Origin: Bacteroidaceae bacterium
Lineage (GTDB): Bacteria > Bacteroidota > Bacteroidia > Bacteroidales > Bacteroidaceae
DNA: 64,000 nucleotides
Assembly (NCBI GenBank): GCA_017557005.1
Contig: JAFZFZ010000073.1
Coordinates: forward strand, 1-64,000
Direction: 5' to 3'
The stretch's first letter is position 1. Each line of letters starts with the position of its first letter. Positions 1-8,485 of the stretch are shown one piece after another. The position numbers and the translations under genes were made by a program. The notes under the pieces are model-generated. The model ran no database searches and was not told the origin of the DNA. It saw only the letters and a list, made by a program, of their open reading frames with translations.

Positions 1-167
1 ATGTGTTTGCCATTGTATACAAGAAAAGCGTAGAGACTTGTCGAGCTCATCATGTTACTGGCATCGCCAAACGCCATTGTAGAAATGAACTGAGAAACAA
101 ATACCCCACGCTGTCGCATATATGGATAAAAGTGTACAGCCCACGAAGACTGTACACGCCCCTGCAT
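1..167 (-). CDS. Possible N-terminal part of an unknown ORF running off the left edge
   Basis: On the minus strand the frame is open from an in-frame TAG near 210 down to base 1. The first ATG is at 167 and about 55 residues are visible, mildly hydrophobic, with no motif I recognise. A TAATTTTG promoter-like box at 289-296 and a stem-loop at 263-282 lie upstream in the right orientation, which is the main reason to consider it real. A plus-strand frame (to 215) is also open across the same bases, so the strand is not certain. No function is proposed. Confidence 0.22.
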   Translation of the reverse strand, partial: MQGRVQSSWAVHFYPYMRQRGVFVSQFISTMAFGDASNMMSSTSLYAFLVYNGKH

Positions 168-262
168 ATGCAAAGACAGAATGAGCGCTACATTGTCCTC
201 ATCCCTCTACTGTGAAATTGGCGATTTCGTAACATGGGATAAAGCAAGAAACGCTTTCTTGA

Positions 263-282
263 CCGAGGATTTCTCCCCTCGG
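263..282 (-). other. 5'-end stem-loop of a leftward transcript
   Basis: CCGAGG and CCTCGG form a perfect 6-bp stem with an 8-nt loop. It sits directly where a leftward transcript from the 289-296 box would begin. 5' hairpins of this kind can protect mRNA ends; that role is inferred. Confidence 0.3.
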
Positions 283-288
283 ATGTTG

Positions 289-296
289 CAAAATTA
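289..296 (-). promoter_or_regulatory. Putative -7 box, leftward
   Basis: Reads TAATTTTG on the minus strand, matching the Bacteroidetes TAnnTTTG element. It would drive the edge ORF at 1-167. Confidence 0.35.
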
Positions 297-548
297 GTGT
301 ATGGCGAACGAAAAAGCAAATTTATTTGAACTTTTCTGAGCAGCCCATCTAATTTCTGTTTACATGTAAGCTATAGCCACATAAATAATTTAATTAAGCT
401 AACGAAAGTCAAGTTTATTGCCTAAGACAAATGCAAACGCTCTGAGATATTCGTTTCTCTGAGACAAAGTAAATACACTTTGCGGGTACGAAAAAACAAG
501 AATAATGAATTCTGAATTCTGTCAAAAGAACTTGTACCGACTCTCAAC

Positions 549-634
549 ACTTGTCATTTATCCGTATTCGGATTTACCAAAACTTGCCATTTATCCGTAT
601 TAGAAATATTAAAAATTTGTCATTTATCCGTATT
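549..634. repeat. Three 20-bp direct repeats with an exact 33-bp period
   Basis: Near-identical units start at 549, 582 and 615. Each ends in CATTTATCCGTATT, with only one or two differences in the first six bases. Spacers of 13 bp are unrelated in sequence. The third copy covers the expected -33 region of the promoter at 650-657, so an operator array for a DNA-binding protein is the simplest reading. Confidence 0.8.
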
Positions 635-649
635 AAGAAAAAAAATCAC

Positions 650-657
650 TATATTTG
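650..657 (+). promoter_or_regulatory. Putative -7 box of the ATPase gene
   Basis: TATATTTG matches TAnnTTTG exactly. Transcription would start near 664, leaving about 60 nt of leader before the ATG at 724. Confidence 0.6.
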
Positions 658-723
658 CACCCGAGAGAGCGAACATTTTGGTGCATATATATATTTGCAC
701 ATAAACCACTCTACATAAAGCAT

Positions 724-2004
724 ATGAAACTATCAGAAATAGAAAAAGTGCTGCTTGAACAGCAAGATGAGCTAGAGGCCCTTGAGAATGAGATCTTAAT
801 ACATCGCCCAGAAGAAGATTTGATAAATCTGAAAAGCAAGTTGGCACAAGTTGTCATCGGGGTTCGTAGAAGTGGAAAGTCAACGCTTTGCTTCAATGCC
901 CTCCGAAAAGCTGGTGTACACTATGCCTATGCCAACTTTGATGACGAGCGTTTAGAGGAGTTGCAAACCCAAGATTTGGATGATGTACTACAGACATTGT
1001 ATAAAATCTATGGAAAGTTTGACTATCTGTTTCTAGATGAGATACAGAATATAGAAGGGTGGCCCTTGTTTGTCAATCGTTTGCTAAGACAACGAATCCA
1101 CATCATAATCACTGGCAGCAATGCTAAACTGCTGAGCACAGAATTGGCCTCACATCTAACCGGGCGTCATCATAAGATTGAACTATTCCCATTCTCTTTC
1201 AAAGATTGGTGCACAATCAGAGAACTGGATTATACTCGATTAACGACCAAAAACAAAGGACTGATATCCAAGGCATACGAGAAATATTTCCAACAAGGAG
1301 GTTTTCCAGAGCTGCTCTCTGGCGAAGAAAACTCCAAGGAGTATATCAGCACCCTAATAGATAATATTATAACTCAAGATATCAAGAAGCGTTATAAAAT
1401 ACGCAACATCGATGCACTCAAAAGGCTGGCGCACCACATCCTCAACGAGACCCCCACAATCATCGTAAAGGATACTCTCCAAGAGACAATGGGAATCAAG
1501 AGTGAACGTACGCTCGGCAATTACCTTTTGTACCTGAACCAAACATACTTGACCTCGACCATAAGCAAGTACTCTCCCAAAAGCCGTGAAAGAGCGAGAG
1601 GAGAGAAGTCGTATGCGATAGACGTGTCATTTATGGATAAACGAGAGAATGCCTTTTCGGGAGACAACCTCGGCTGGAGATTGGAGACTATCGTTTATCT
1701 GGAATTGCTGCGCAGAAAAGCGGGTACAGAGAACGACATATACTATTTCCAGAATAGAAATGCTGAAGCAGATTTTGTGGTATGTGACGGAAATAAAACG
1801 CTTGCTGTATATCAAGTCAGTTATGATATCTCGAAGGAGAAGACAAGAAAGCGGGAAATCAAAGGATGTATTGCAGGTGCTAAAGCCACAAAGTGCAACA
1901 ATTTGTTCTTAATCACTAACCACGAAAGAGAAGTCATTGAGGAAGATGGATATACGATTCAGGTAATCCCTATATGGGAGTGGCTTATAACAGATGTTTT
2001 CTAA
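724..2004 (+). CDS. AAA-family ATPase with DUF4143-type C-terminal domain
   Basis: A 426-residue protein of the ATPase family (AAA_14 plus DUF4143) that is present in many variable copies in Bacteroidetes and archaea. Visible motifs are a Walker A (GVRRSGKST, about residues 46-54), a Walker B (YLFLDEIQ) and a sensor-like ITGSNA segment. The C-terminal part carries an E-A-D-F-V plus YQVSYDI pattern resembling a PD-(D/E)XK-like nuclease fold. The cellular role of the family is poorly known; many copies sit in accessory regions. I chose the ATG at 724 because the frame upstream overlaps the promoter box and the protein from 724 starts like its relatives. Codon use (frequent AGA, AT-rich third positions) differs from the next genes, suggesting later acquisition. 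No partner gene is adjacent; the gene stands alone between long noncoding stretches. Confidence 0.88.
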   Translation: MKLSEIEKVLLEQQDELEALENEILIHRPEEDLINLKSKLAQVVIGVRRSGKSTLCFNALRKAGVHYAYANFDDERLEELQTQDLDDVLQTLYKIYGKFDYLFLDEIQNIEGWPLFVNRLLRQRIHIIITGSNAKLLSTELASHLTGRHHKIELFPFSFKDWCTIRELDYTRLTTKNKGLISKAYEKYFQQGGFPELLSGEENSKEYISTLIDNIITQDIKKRYKIRNIDALKRLAHHILNETPTIIVKDTLQETMGIKSERTLGNYLLYLNQTYLTSTISKYSPKSRERARGEKSYAIDVSFMDKRENAFSGDNLGWRLETIVYLELLRRKAGTENDIYYFQNRNAEADFVVCDGNKTLAVYQVSYDISKEKTRKREIKGCIAGAKATKCNNLFLITNHEREVIEEDGYTIQVIPIWEWLITDVF

Positions 2005-2288
2005 CAAAACAAGCAATATCATGGCAAGCATTCAAATCCATGCAGGACGATACACCAACACATCGGACTTTTCTGTTCATTTGAAATAAAATCAAAACAA
2101 ATTCTTAGAAAATTCTCTATATCAAATTTTCCCCTTACATACATGTAACAAAAAAATTACAAGTCTACACGAGGAATCGTCTACAAAGGGATTCTAAAAA
2201 TCTAACGCTAGACGAAAATTGGACAAAGGCAATAAATTTGCCAGAGCCTTTCGTTAGATTTATCAGACAAAGGCTTTTTCGCAAACGC

Positions 2289-2316
2289 AAGGCTCCGGCA
2301 AATCTGCCAGAGCCTT
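2289..2316. repeat. Hairpin with 12-bp arms
   Basis: AAGGCTCCGGCA and TGCCAGAGCCTT pair with one mismatch around a 4-nt loop. The right arm is also present as a direct repeat at about 2238-2250. No T-run follows, so it is not a clear terminator. Confidence 0.5.
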
Positions 2317-2365
2317 CTGATTTCGCCCCTGTACCGTCAAGTTTCATCCCCAAACACCTTTTCTA

Positions 2366-2517
2366 GGTGAAAGAAGTTCATAAATTGGTTGGCGTTGGCA
2401 ACGTTCCACGTCGCGAATTAAAAATTAGCCTACCAGATGAAAGTTTACGTTAAGGTTATCGTTGGCGAGCGTAGCTCGCTGCCGCCAATGCCAACCCATA
2501 TATAAACTTTGCTCACC
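2366..2517. repeat. MITE-like element with 34-bp imperfect inverted ends
   Basis: The arms at 2366-2399 and 2484-2517 match as inverted repeats at 27 of 34 positions. The core is GGTTGGC-G/A-TTGGC. Inside, at 2464-2480, is a perfect small stem GCGAGC/GCTCGC. It could be a nonautonomous mobile element or a folded RNA; no transposase is present nearby. Confidence 0.5.
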
Positions 2518-2602
2518 ATAAAACTATAAAAATTGCCATCTTAAAGATTGCAATCTGCACGATTTTGCGGGTGGACGTACAATTTTCCACACACACAATA
2601 AA

Positions 2603-2685
2603 AATCGCATATGCGATTGTGCGAGAACGCATATGCGTTTTTTCCTAATCGCAGGTGCGATCAGCCCAAAAGGGATATGCGATTA
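2603..2685. promoter_or_regulatory. Cluster of ATCGCA-nn-TGCGAT palindromes
   Basis: There are four related sites: a perfect 16-bp palindrome AATCGCATATGCGATT (2603-2618), AACGCATATGCGTT (2626-2639), ATCGCAGGTGCGAT (2648-2661) and a half-site ATATGCGATT (2675-2684). The second is followed by six T's, so it may act as a terminator. The array lies about 110 bp upstream of the lyase promoter and may be operators for its regulator. Confidence 0.55.
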
Positions 2686-2795
2686 GAGAGTAATGTTTTT
2701 AATCAAATTGTTCGGCAACATGTGAACAATCACAACATTTTGATTGTTTTTTGAAAAAGTTGCTTAATTTTATTTCATTTATAAAATATATGTAG

Positions 2796-2803
2796 TACAT
2801 TTG
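2796..2803 (+). promoter_or_regulatory. Putative -7 box of the lyase gene
   Basis: TACATTTG matches TAnnTTTG, 37 nt before the ATG at 2841. Confidence 0.6.
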
Positions 2804-2840
2804 GGCGCTTTTTAGAATAACACATAAAATAGGATACGTT

Positions 2841-4289
2841 ATGAATAAGGTAAAATTTTACAAGGGTGGCGAGCAGCCGCTCGAATTGCACAAGGTGCGC
2901 GTGGTGCAGAAGTTGCACCTGGTTCCCATCGAACGCCGTATGGAGGCGTTGAAGGAAGGTGGATTCAATACTTTCCGTCTGAGTACGCTGGACGTTTATC
3001 TCGATATGCTCACCGATAGTGGTGTGAATGCCATGAGCGACAATCAGGTGGCTGCTATGATGCATGCCGATGATGCGTATGCGGGTTCACAATCGTTCAT
3101 CCGCCTGCAGAAGGCCGTAGAGGATGTGATGGGCAAGAAGTACTTGCTGCCCGCTCACCAGGGACGTGCCTGCGAAAACATCTTGGCTAAGGCGTTCATC
3201 AAGAAGGGCAACGTGGTGCCTATGAACTACCACTTCACCACTACCCTCGCCCACGTGCAGGAGATGGGTGCACGCGTAGCTGAGCTCTACTACGACCGCG
3301 CAATGGAGCTCAAGAGCGACTACCCCTTCAAGGGTAACATGAACATCGAGAAGCTGGAGGAACTGATCCTCGCCGAGGGTAAGGAGAACATCCCCTACAT
3401 CCGTATGGAGGCATCGACCAACCTCATCGGTGGACAGCCCTTCTCAATGGCTAACCTCATGGACGTGCGCCGTATTGCTGACAAGTATGGTATCATGCTC
3501 GTACTGGATGCTTCGCTCTTGGGTGAGAACGCATACCTCATCAAGCAGCGCGAGGATAAGTGGAAGGAGAACTCACTGGGCGAGATTCTGAAGATGATGA
3601 CAGGACTGGCCGATATCGTATACTTCTCGGCACGTAAGCTGACCTCATCACGTGGTGGTGGTATCTGTACCAACCAGCGCGAGCTCTATAACCAGATGGA
3701 GGCTTTGATCCCCTTGTTTGAGGGATTCTTGACCTATGGTGGTATCTCGGTGCGCGAGATCGAGGCGATGACCGTGGGTATGTATGAGACACTCGATGAG
3801 ACTGCCATCAGCCAGAGCCCCGAGTTTATCAAGTACCTCGTGACAGAGCTTGAGAAGCGCGGTGTGCCCATGGTGACACCTCCGGGTGTGCTGGGTGCGC
3901 ACGTGAATGCGATGGAGTTCTGTAGCCACATCCCTCAGGACCAGTACCCTGCCGGTGCGTTGGCCGCTGCCTTCTACCTCATCTCAGGTGTACGTGGCAT
4001 GGAGCGCGGTACTGTATCGAGCACACGTGACGAGAACGGCAACGAGATACCTGCCGACGTGGAATTGCTGCGCTTGGCTGTACCTCGCCGCGTGTTCACA
4101 CTCTCGCAGATCAACTACGTGATCGACCGCATGCACTGGCTCTACGACAACCGTCACCTCATTGGTGGATTACGTTTCGTATATGAGCCCAAGGTGCTGC
4201 GCTTCTTCATGGGTGGCCTGGAGCCCACAAGCAACTGGCCTAACCGATTGATGGAGAAGTTCCGCGAGGACTTTGGCGATAGCCTATAA
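2841..4289 (+). CDS. PLP beta-eliminating lyase (tyrosine phenol-lyase/tryptophanase family)
   Basis: A 482-residue enzyme of the family that splits tyrosine to phenol, or tryptophan to indole, with pyruvate and ammonia. Collinear family motifs are LTDSG-NAMSD, AYAGS, HQGR, GGQP-SMAN, ENAYLIKQRE, the PLP-lysine segment (SARKL, Lys266) and VPRRVFT. Residues that separate the two enzymes point to the phenol-lyase side: FTTT (Thr133, where tryptophanase has Asp), MERG (Arg where tryptophanase has Ile) and LRFF. The PLP pocket is unusual, however. The Asp-Ala-Thr/Ser-Arg motif reads DASL (Asp223 kept, Leu226 for Arg), and the loop after the lysine (TSSRGGG) differs from both families. The substrate is therefore open; annotation pipelines would probably call it tryptophanase. 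It is transcribed alone from the box at 2796, and a palindrome cluster upstream suggests specific control. Confidence 0.82.
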   Translation: MNKVKFYKGGEQPLELHKVRVVQKLHLVPIERRMEALKEGGFNTFRLSTLDVYLDMLTDSGVNAMSDNQVAAMMHADDAYAGSQSFIRLQKAVEDVMGKKYLLPAHQGRACENILAKAFIKKGNVVPMNYHFTTTLAHVQEMGARVAELYYDRAMELKSDYPFKGNMNIEKLEELILAEGKENIPYIRMEASTNLIGGQPFSMANLMDVRRIADKYGIMLVLDASLLGENAYLIKQREDKWKENSLGEILKMMTGLADIVYFSARKLTSSRGGGICTNQRELYNQMEALIPLFEGFLTYGGISVREIEAMTVGMYETLDETAISQSPEFIKYLVTELEKRGVPMVTPPGVLGAHVNAMEFCSHIPQDQYPAGALAAAFYLISGVRGMERGTVSSTRDENGNEIPADVELLRLAVPRRVFTLSQINYVIDRMHWLYDNRHLIGGLRFVYEPKVLRFFMGGLEPTSNWPNRLMEKFREDFGDSL

Positions 4290-4326
4290 GCCTACCATCA
4301 AATACATAGGCTTACATAAACGAATG

Positions 4327-4409
4327 CTTTCTGTCATTCTGAACGAAGTGAAGATTCTCATTTAGAAAACAACTGCGTATCTCTTCGCTTTGCTCAGGGT
4401 GGCAGAAAG
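4327..4409. repeat. 28-bp inverted repeat, terminator-like
   Basis: The arms at 4327-4354 and 4382-4409 match with a few mismatches; the left arm contains the GTCATTCTGAACGAAGTGAAG-type sequence seen between genes in many bacteria. T's follow the right arm, so it can end the lyase transcript. Confidence 0.6.
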
Positions 4410-4433
4410 TTTTTATTATAAAAATCACACACC

Positions 4434-7400
4434 ATGAAACGATTGCTGGGACTCGTCCTATTGGCAACATGCTTGCCATTCACCGCGGCCTTCGGGCAGA
4501 TATATAAATACATCGGATTGGACGATGGACTGAGTTCGCGTAGCACGTATGCCGTGCAGCAGGCCAACGGGGGATTCATGTGGTTTCTCACGGACAATGG
4601 CATAGACCGCTACGATGGTAGCAACATGACGAAATATACCATACGCATTGCGGGGCAGAAGTTTACGGAATACTCTACCAGCCGACTGGTGTACGATGCC
4701 GCCAATGACAACATACTGGTGGTGACAGGGCTAGGACGTGTGCTGCAATATGACCGACGCGACAATGCCTTTAGGGTAATGTACTCGCCCACCATAAGTG
4801 CCAGCAAGGCGGACATATCGGAATGTGCTATATCGCCCATCGATGAAAGGGGCAACATATGGATTCTCATTGGCGACGAGGCCTTCAGCTACAATGTGCG
4901 CACCAAGCAGGGCACGAGGCTGGCAATGGAAACGAATGGAGTGGCTCCCACCTTCTCGGCCGTGGTACCCAAAGACTCGGTCACGCTCTACATAGGTAGC
5001 AAGCAGGGGGTGTGCATAGGCCATGTAGATAAAGGGAAACTGACCCTGGAGGCCATACCCGAAACGATGAGACATGGGTTCAATGTAAACACGCTATACT
5101 ACAACGCGCGCCATGCGACCTTGCTCATCGGCACGGAGGATGCCGGCATCGGCGCATTTAGGGAGCACACAGGCGAGGTGATACACCACAAGGAGGCCTT
5201 GCCGGACATGCGTGTGACGAAGATCCTGCCTTGCGGAAACGACGATGAGGTGATATTCTCAACGAATGCGGCCTGCGTGTACCGTATGTCGATGGAGCAG
5301 TGCATGCCCACCCCTTATCTGGAGGGTGACTTCGCCACCGACTATCACATGAATACGGACAACGTGGCTGACATGTGCTTCGACAAGGATGGACAGCTAT
5401 GGCTCTGCTCATTCCCCAAGGGGCTGACAGTGTATAACGGACAGTACCCTGGATTCAACTGGCTACGCCGCTCAAACCTGAGCAACAACACGCTCACCGA
5501 CAATAGCATCAACTGCATACTGGAGGACAAGGGCAACGACCTGTGGTTTGCTACCGACAACGGCATCAGCTTGTATTGCCGTAGCACCAAGCAGTGGCAC
5601 ACGCTGCTCTCAAAGGCGGACGAATCGCCCAACCCAAACCATCACTTCCTGACCCTGTGTGAAGTGAAGCCGGGCACCATCATGGTGGGCGGATATGCAT
5701 CGGGCATATACATCGTAGACAAGGGTACACACCGTGCACGCTTCGTGAAGCCTGCATCGATGGCTCCGGAGAAGTACATACAGACCATGTATCGCGACCC
5801 TGCAGATGGTAGCATATGGATGGGAGGCGAGAACCAGCTATTCAACATCAGCTACGACACGGACATGCGGGTCAACTACGCCGAGGTGTTTGGCGGCATC
5901 AACTACATCACACAAAAAGATAGTGAGCACCTGTGGATAGGCACCAAGGAGGGATTGTACGTCTTCAACAAAAGAAGTCACGAGAAGCGCCGCATAGAGC
6001 TACCGCTGGAGAGATTCAAGGTGAACACGCTATTCCAAGATGCTGACGGCACCATATATATAGGTACGCACCACCACGGATTGCTGGTATACAATGAGGA
6101 GGAGAACTACTACCATTGGTACAACAAAAAGAACAGTGCACTCACCGACGACTGCATGAAGTGTATCATCAATGCCCGCAACGGATCGCTCTACATCAGC
6201 TCGAACGGGGGCATCGTGCGATTCAACAAGAACACGAAGCGCATCACCACATGGAGTAGCGATCAGGGTATGCAGGGCATCAACTTCGGCATACGCTCGG
6301 GCATACGCACACACCGAAACACCATCCTGTTCGGAGGCGACCAAGGAGCTATCGAGATAAGCGAAGAGGCCAGCTTGCCACACATATACCAGGCTAACCT
6401 CATACTGGCCGACCTATATATAGGAAACACGCGCGTGAACCCCAACGACAAGAAGTCGCCACTCACCGATGCGCTGAACGAAACGACACTGCTGAACCTG
6501 AGACATAGTCAGCGCGACGCGGCCATCAAAGTAAAGAATATCAACCACATATACCCATCAGATTGCCAGATAGCATGGACTACCGACCGTGACCTCAACA
6601 ATGCCACATGGCACGAGCTGAACGAGGATAACTTCATCACTCTGAACCGACTGAAACCGGGCAACTATGTGATGACGATACGCTCTACATCGAAAGAGGC
6701 GGGACAGGTGCTCGACGAGCATAGCCTGAAGCTGAGCATCAAGCCGCCTTACTACTTCTCATTGTGGGGCATCGCCATCGAACTTGCCATACTGATACTG
6801 GCCTTCGTGCTCGTAATCAAAATCACCAAGGCATCGAGCGCCATGCACGTGTCGGACGAGAAGGTGAAGTTCTTCATCAACACGGCACACGACCTGCGCA
6901 CACCCATCACACTCATCAAGGCTCCGCTCGAGGAACTGAGCGAAAGCGCTACGCTCACCACCAACGAAAAGGAGTCGATAGCACTGGCGCTGAGAAACAC
7001 CAACACGCTGGCCGAAATGACGGACAAGGCGATGAGGTACGAGATAGAGAGCATAGAGAAGGGTATGCTACGCGTGGAGTGCCATGAGGCGATAGCACAC
7101 ATCGGCAAGCAGATAGAGCGCTGGAAGATGCTGGCACAGATAAAGCAACAACAGATAGCGTATATACACCCCGACACGCCTTTCAACATTTGGGTAGATG
7201 CGCGCAAACTTAATTCTATCATCCAAAACTTGCTATCAAATGCCATCAAGTATAGCCGCGAGAAGAGCACCATCACGGTTACCCTCTACGAGGAGGAGAA
7301 GGCATGGGGTTTCCATGTGGCTGATAGCGGAATAGGCATTGACGAGCAGGAGCAGAAGAAACTCTTCCACCAACTATTCCGTGGTAGCAACGCCATCAAT

Positions 7401-8396
7401 GCCAAGGTGGCTGGAAGTGGCATCGGGCTGCTATCGATAGGCCGATACATCAAAAGCATGAAGGGTAAGATTGAGGTGAGCAGCCAACTCAACAAGGGAT
7501 CGGACTTCCACGTGCGTTTTCCCTTGGGCAAGGAGCATTACGATGCTCACACTACGCTATTCATCGAGAAACCTCACGAGGACAACACTCCACAACCGAT
7601 GCAACCCTGCACGGAGGAAGCCGTAGATGGCATGGATAATCGTACACGCCTGCTCATCGTAGAGGACAACCCGGAGCTACTGGCTTACCTGACAAAGATA
7701 TTCGAGAAGGAGTATCGTGTATATACCGCCACGAACGGCAAGGAGGCATTAGCCAAGCTGCATTACATACAACCGCTCATCGTGCTATCTGATGTGATGA
7801 TGCCCGAGATGCGTGGCGACGACTTGTGCGTATCGATCAAGAGTAACATCGACACGTCGCACATGGCGGTGGTGCTGATATCGGCCCTCTCCGACCAACA
7901 GAGCATCATCAACGGATTGTCGGTAAAGGCTGATGCGTATGTGACCAAGCCGTTCGACATGAAGGTACTGCAGCTCACACTACGCAACCTGGTGGAGAGC
8001 CGACAAAAGTTGAGAGAACGACTGGCATCGCTGGAGGATATCAATGAGAACATAGCTGACACCACATCGGAACTTGACCTCAAACTGATGAAGGAACTGA
8101 AGGAGGTTATCAGTGCTAATCTTGACAAGGCGGACTTCACTGTGGACACGCTGGCCTACGAACTGCGTGTGAGCCGCACCACGCTATATAATAAGGTGAA
8201 GGGGCTGACAGGCAACACGCCATCGGACCTTATCAGAGAGGCCCGTATCAACAAGGCCAAGAAGCTACTGAGCGAACATCGATACCAGATAGTGGAGGTG
8301 GGCGAAATGGTGGGATTCGCTGACCAGAAATATTTCCGCGAGGTATTCAAGAAAAGCGTAGGAATGACACCAAGCGAGTATGCCAAAACAAACTGA
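4434..8396 (+). CDS. Hybrid two-component system sensor/regulator (HTCS)
   Basis: A single 1,320-residue protein holding a whole signalling pathway. In order: signal peptide (1-21), periplasmic beta-propeller repeats of the Reg_prop type (about 25-690, with repeated LW-x-G-T, LWFATDNGI and IWMGG strands), a Y_Y_Y-like domain (about 690-770), one membrane span (about 775-796), a kinase core with phospho-acceptor His819 in NTAHDLRTP, a HATPase domain (N-box near 930, DSGIGID near 965), a receiver domain from about 1073 with Asp1120 in LSDVMMPE, and an AraC-type HTH at the end. In Bacteroides, HTCS proteins sense oligosaccharides and switch on polysaccharide utilisation loci. Here no susC/susD-like pair is adjacent, so its target is unknown; the lyase upstream is the nearest candidate but that is only proximity. 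All catalytic residues look intact. Confidence 0.95.
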   Translation: MKRLLGLVLLATCLPFTAAFGQIYKYIGLDDGLSSRSTYAVQQANGGFMWFLTDNGIDRYDGSNMTKYTIRIAGQKFTEYSTSRLVYDAANDNILVVTGLGRVLQYDRRDNAFRVMYSPTISASKADISECAISPIDERGNIWILIGDEAFSYNVRTKQGTRLAMETNGVAPTFSAVVPKDSVTLYIGSKQGVCIGHVDKGKLTLEAIPETMRHGFNVNTLYYNARHATLLIGTEDAGIGAFREHTGEVIHHKEALPDMRVTKILPCGNDDEVIFSTNAACVYRMSMEQCMPTPYLEGDFATDYHMNTDNVADMCFDKDGQLWLCSFPKGLTVYNGQYPGFNWLRRSNLSNNTLTDNSINCILEDKGNDLWFATDNGISLYCRSTKQWHTLLSKADESPNPNHHFLTLCEVKPGTIMVGGYASGIYIVDKGTHRARFVKPASMAPEKYIQTMYRDPADGSIWMGGENQLFNISYDTDMRVNYAEVFGGINYITQKDSEHLWIGTKEGLYVFNKRSHEKRRIELPLERFKVNTLFQDADGTIYIGTHHHGLLVYNEEENYYHWYNKKNSALTDDCMKCIINARNGSLYISSNGGIVRFNKNTKRITTWSSDQGMQGINFGIRSGIRTHRNTILFGGDQGAIEISEEASLPHIYQANLILADLYIGNTRVNPNDKKSPLTDALNETTLLNLRHSQRDAAIKVKNINHIYPSDCQIAWTTDRDLNNATWHELNEDNFITLNRLKPGNYVMTIRSTSKEAGQVLDEHSLKLSIKPPYYFSLWGIAIELAILILAFVLVIKITKASSAMHVSDEKVKFFINTAHDLRTPITLIKAPLEELSESATLTTNEKESIALALRNTNTLAEMTDKAMRYEIESIEKGMLRVECHEAIAHIGKQIERWKMLAQIKQQQIAYIHPDTPFNIWVDARKLNSIIQNLLSNAIKYSREKSTITVTLYEEEKAWGFHVADSGIGIDEQEQKKLFHQLFRGSNAINAKVAGSGIGLLSIGRYIKSMKGKIEVSSQLNKGSDFHVRFPLGKEHYDAHTTLFIEKPHEDNTPQPMQPCTEEAVDGMDNRTRLLIVEDNPELLAYLTKIFEKEYRVYTATNGKEALAKLHYIQPLIVLSDVMMPEMRGDDLCVSIKSNIDTSHMAVVLISALSDQQSIINGLSVKADAYVTKPFDMKVLQLTLRNLVESRQKLRERLASLEDINENIADTTSELDLKLMKELKEVISANLDKADFTVDTLAYELRVSRTTLYNKVKGLTGNTPSDLIREARINKAKKLLSEHRYQIVEVGEMVGFADQKYFREVFKKSVGMTPSEYAKTN

Positions 8397-8428
8397 AAGG
8401 TGTAATGACATAGATGCCGATAAAGAAG

Positions 8429-8462
8429 AAAAGTGTGCTGTTCATAACGAGCGGCACACTTT
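8429..8462. terminator. Bidirectional terminator between convergent genes
   Basis: AAAGTGTGC and GCACACTTT form a 9-bp stem between the HTCS gene and the DUF4293-like gene. Outer TGACATA/TATGTCA arms extend it. Confidence 0.65.
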
Positions 8463-8485
8463 CTATATGTCAGGCAGAGGGTTTG

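Larger units (their letters stand above)
2005..2840. other. 836-bp noncoding stretch with repeats and palindromes
   Basis: No convincing gene in either strand. It contains a hairpin at 2289-2316, a MITE-like inverted-repeat element at 2366-2517, a cluster of ATCGCA/TGCGAT palindromes at 2603-2685 and the promoter of the lyase gene. 2005-2220 is AT-rich and I see nothing else in it. Confidence 0.7.

Noticed and set aside
3-215. Plus-strand ORF of 70 residues at the left edge
   Set aside because: Basic, low-complexity composition and no promoter; the minus-strand frame has a better promoter context, though neither is secure.
549-634. CRISPR-like array
   Set aside because: Only three units with 13-bp spacers, next to a promoter and with no cas genes; operator repeats fit better.
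2165-2353. 62-residue minus-strand ORF
   Set aside because: It is a translation of hairpin and direct-repeat sequence, with no start signal or family resemblance.
6752-7276. 174-residue minus-strand ORF inside the HTCS gene
   Set aside because: Lies opposite the membrane span and kinase core; a reverse shadow of strongly conserved coding sequence.
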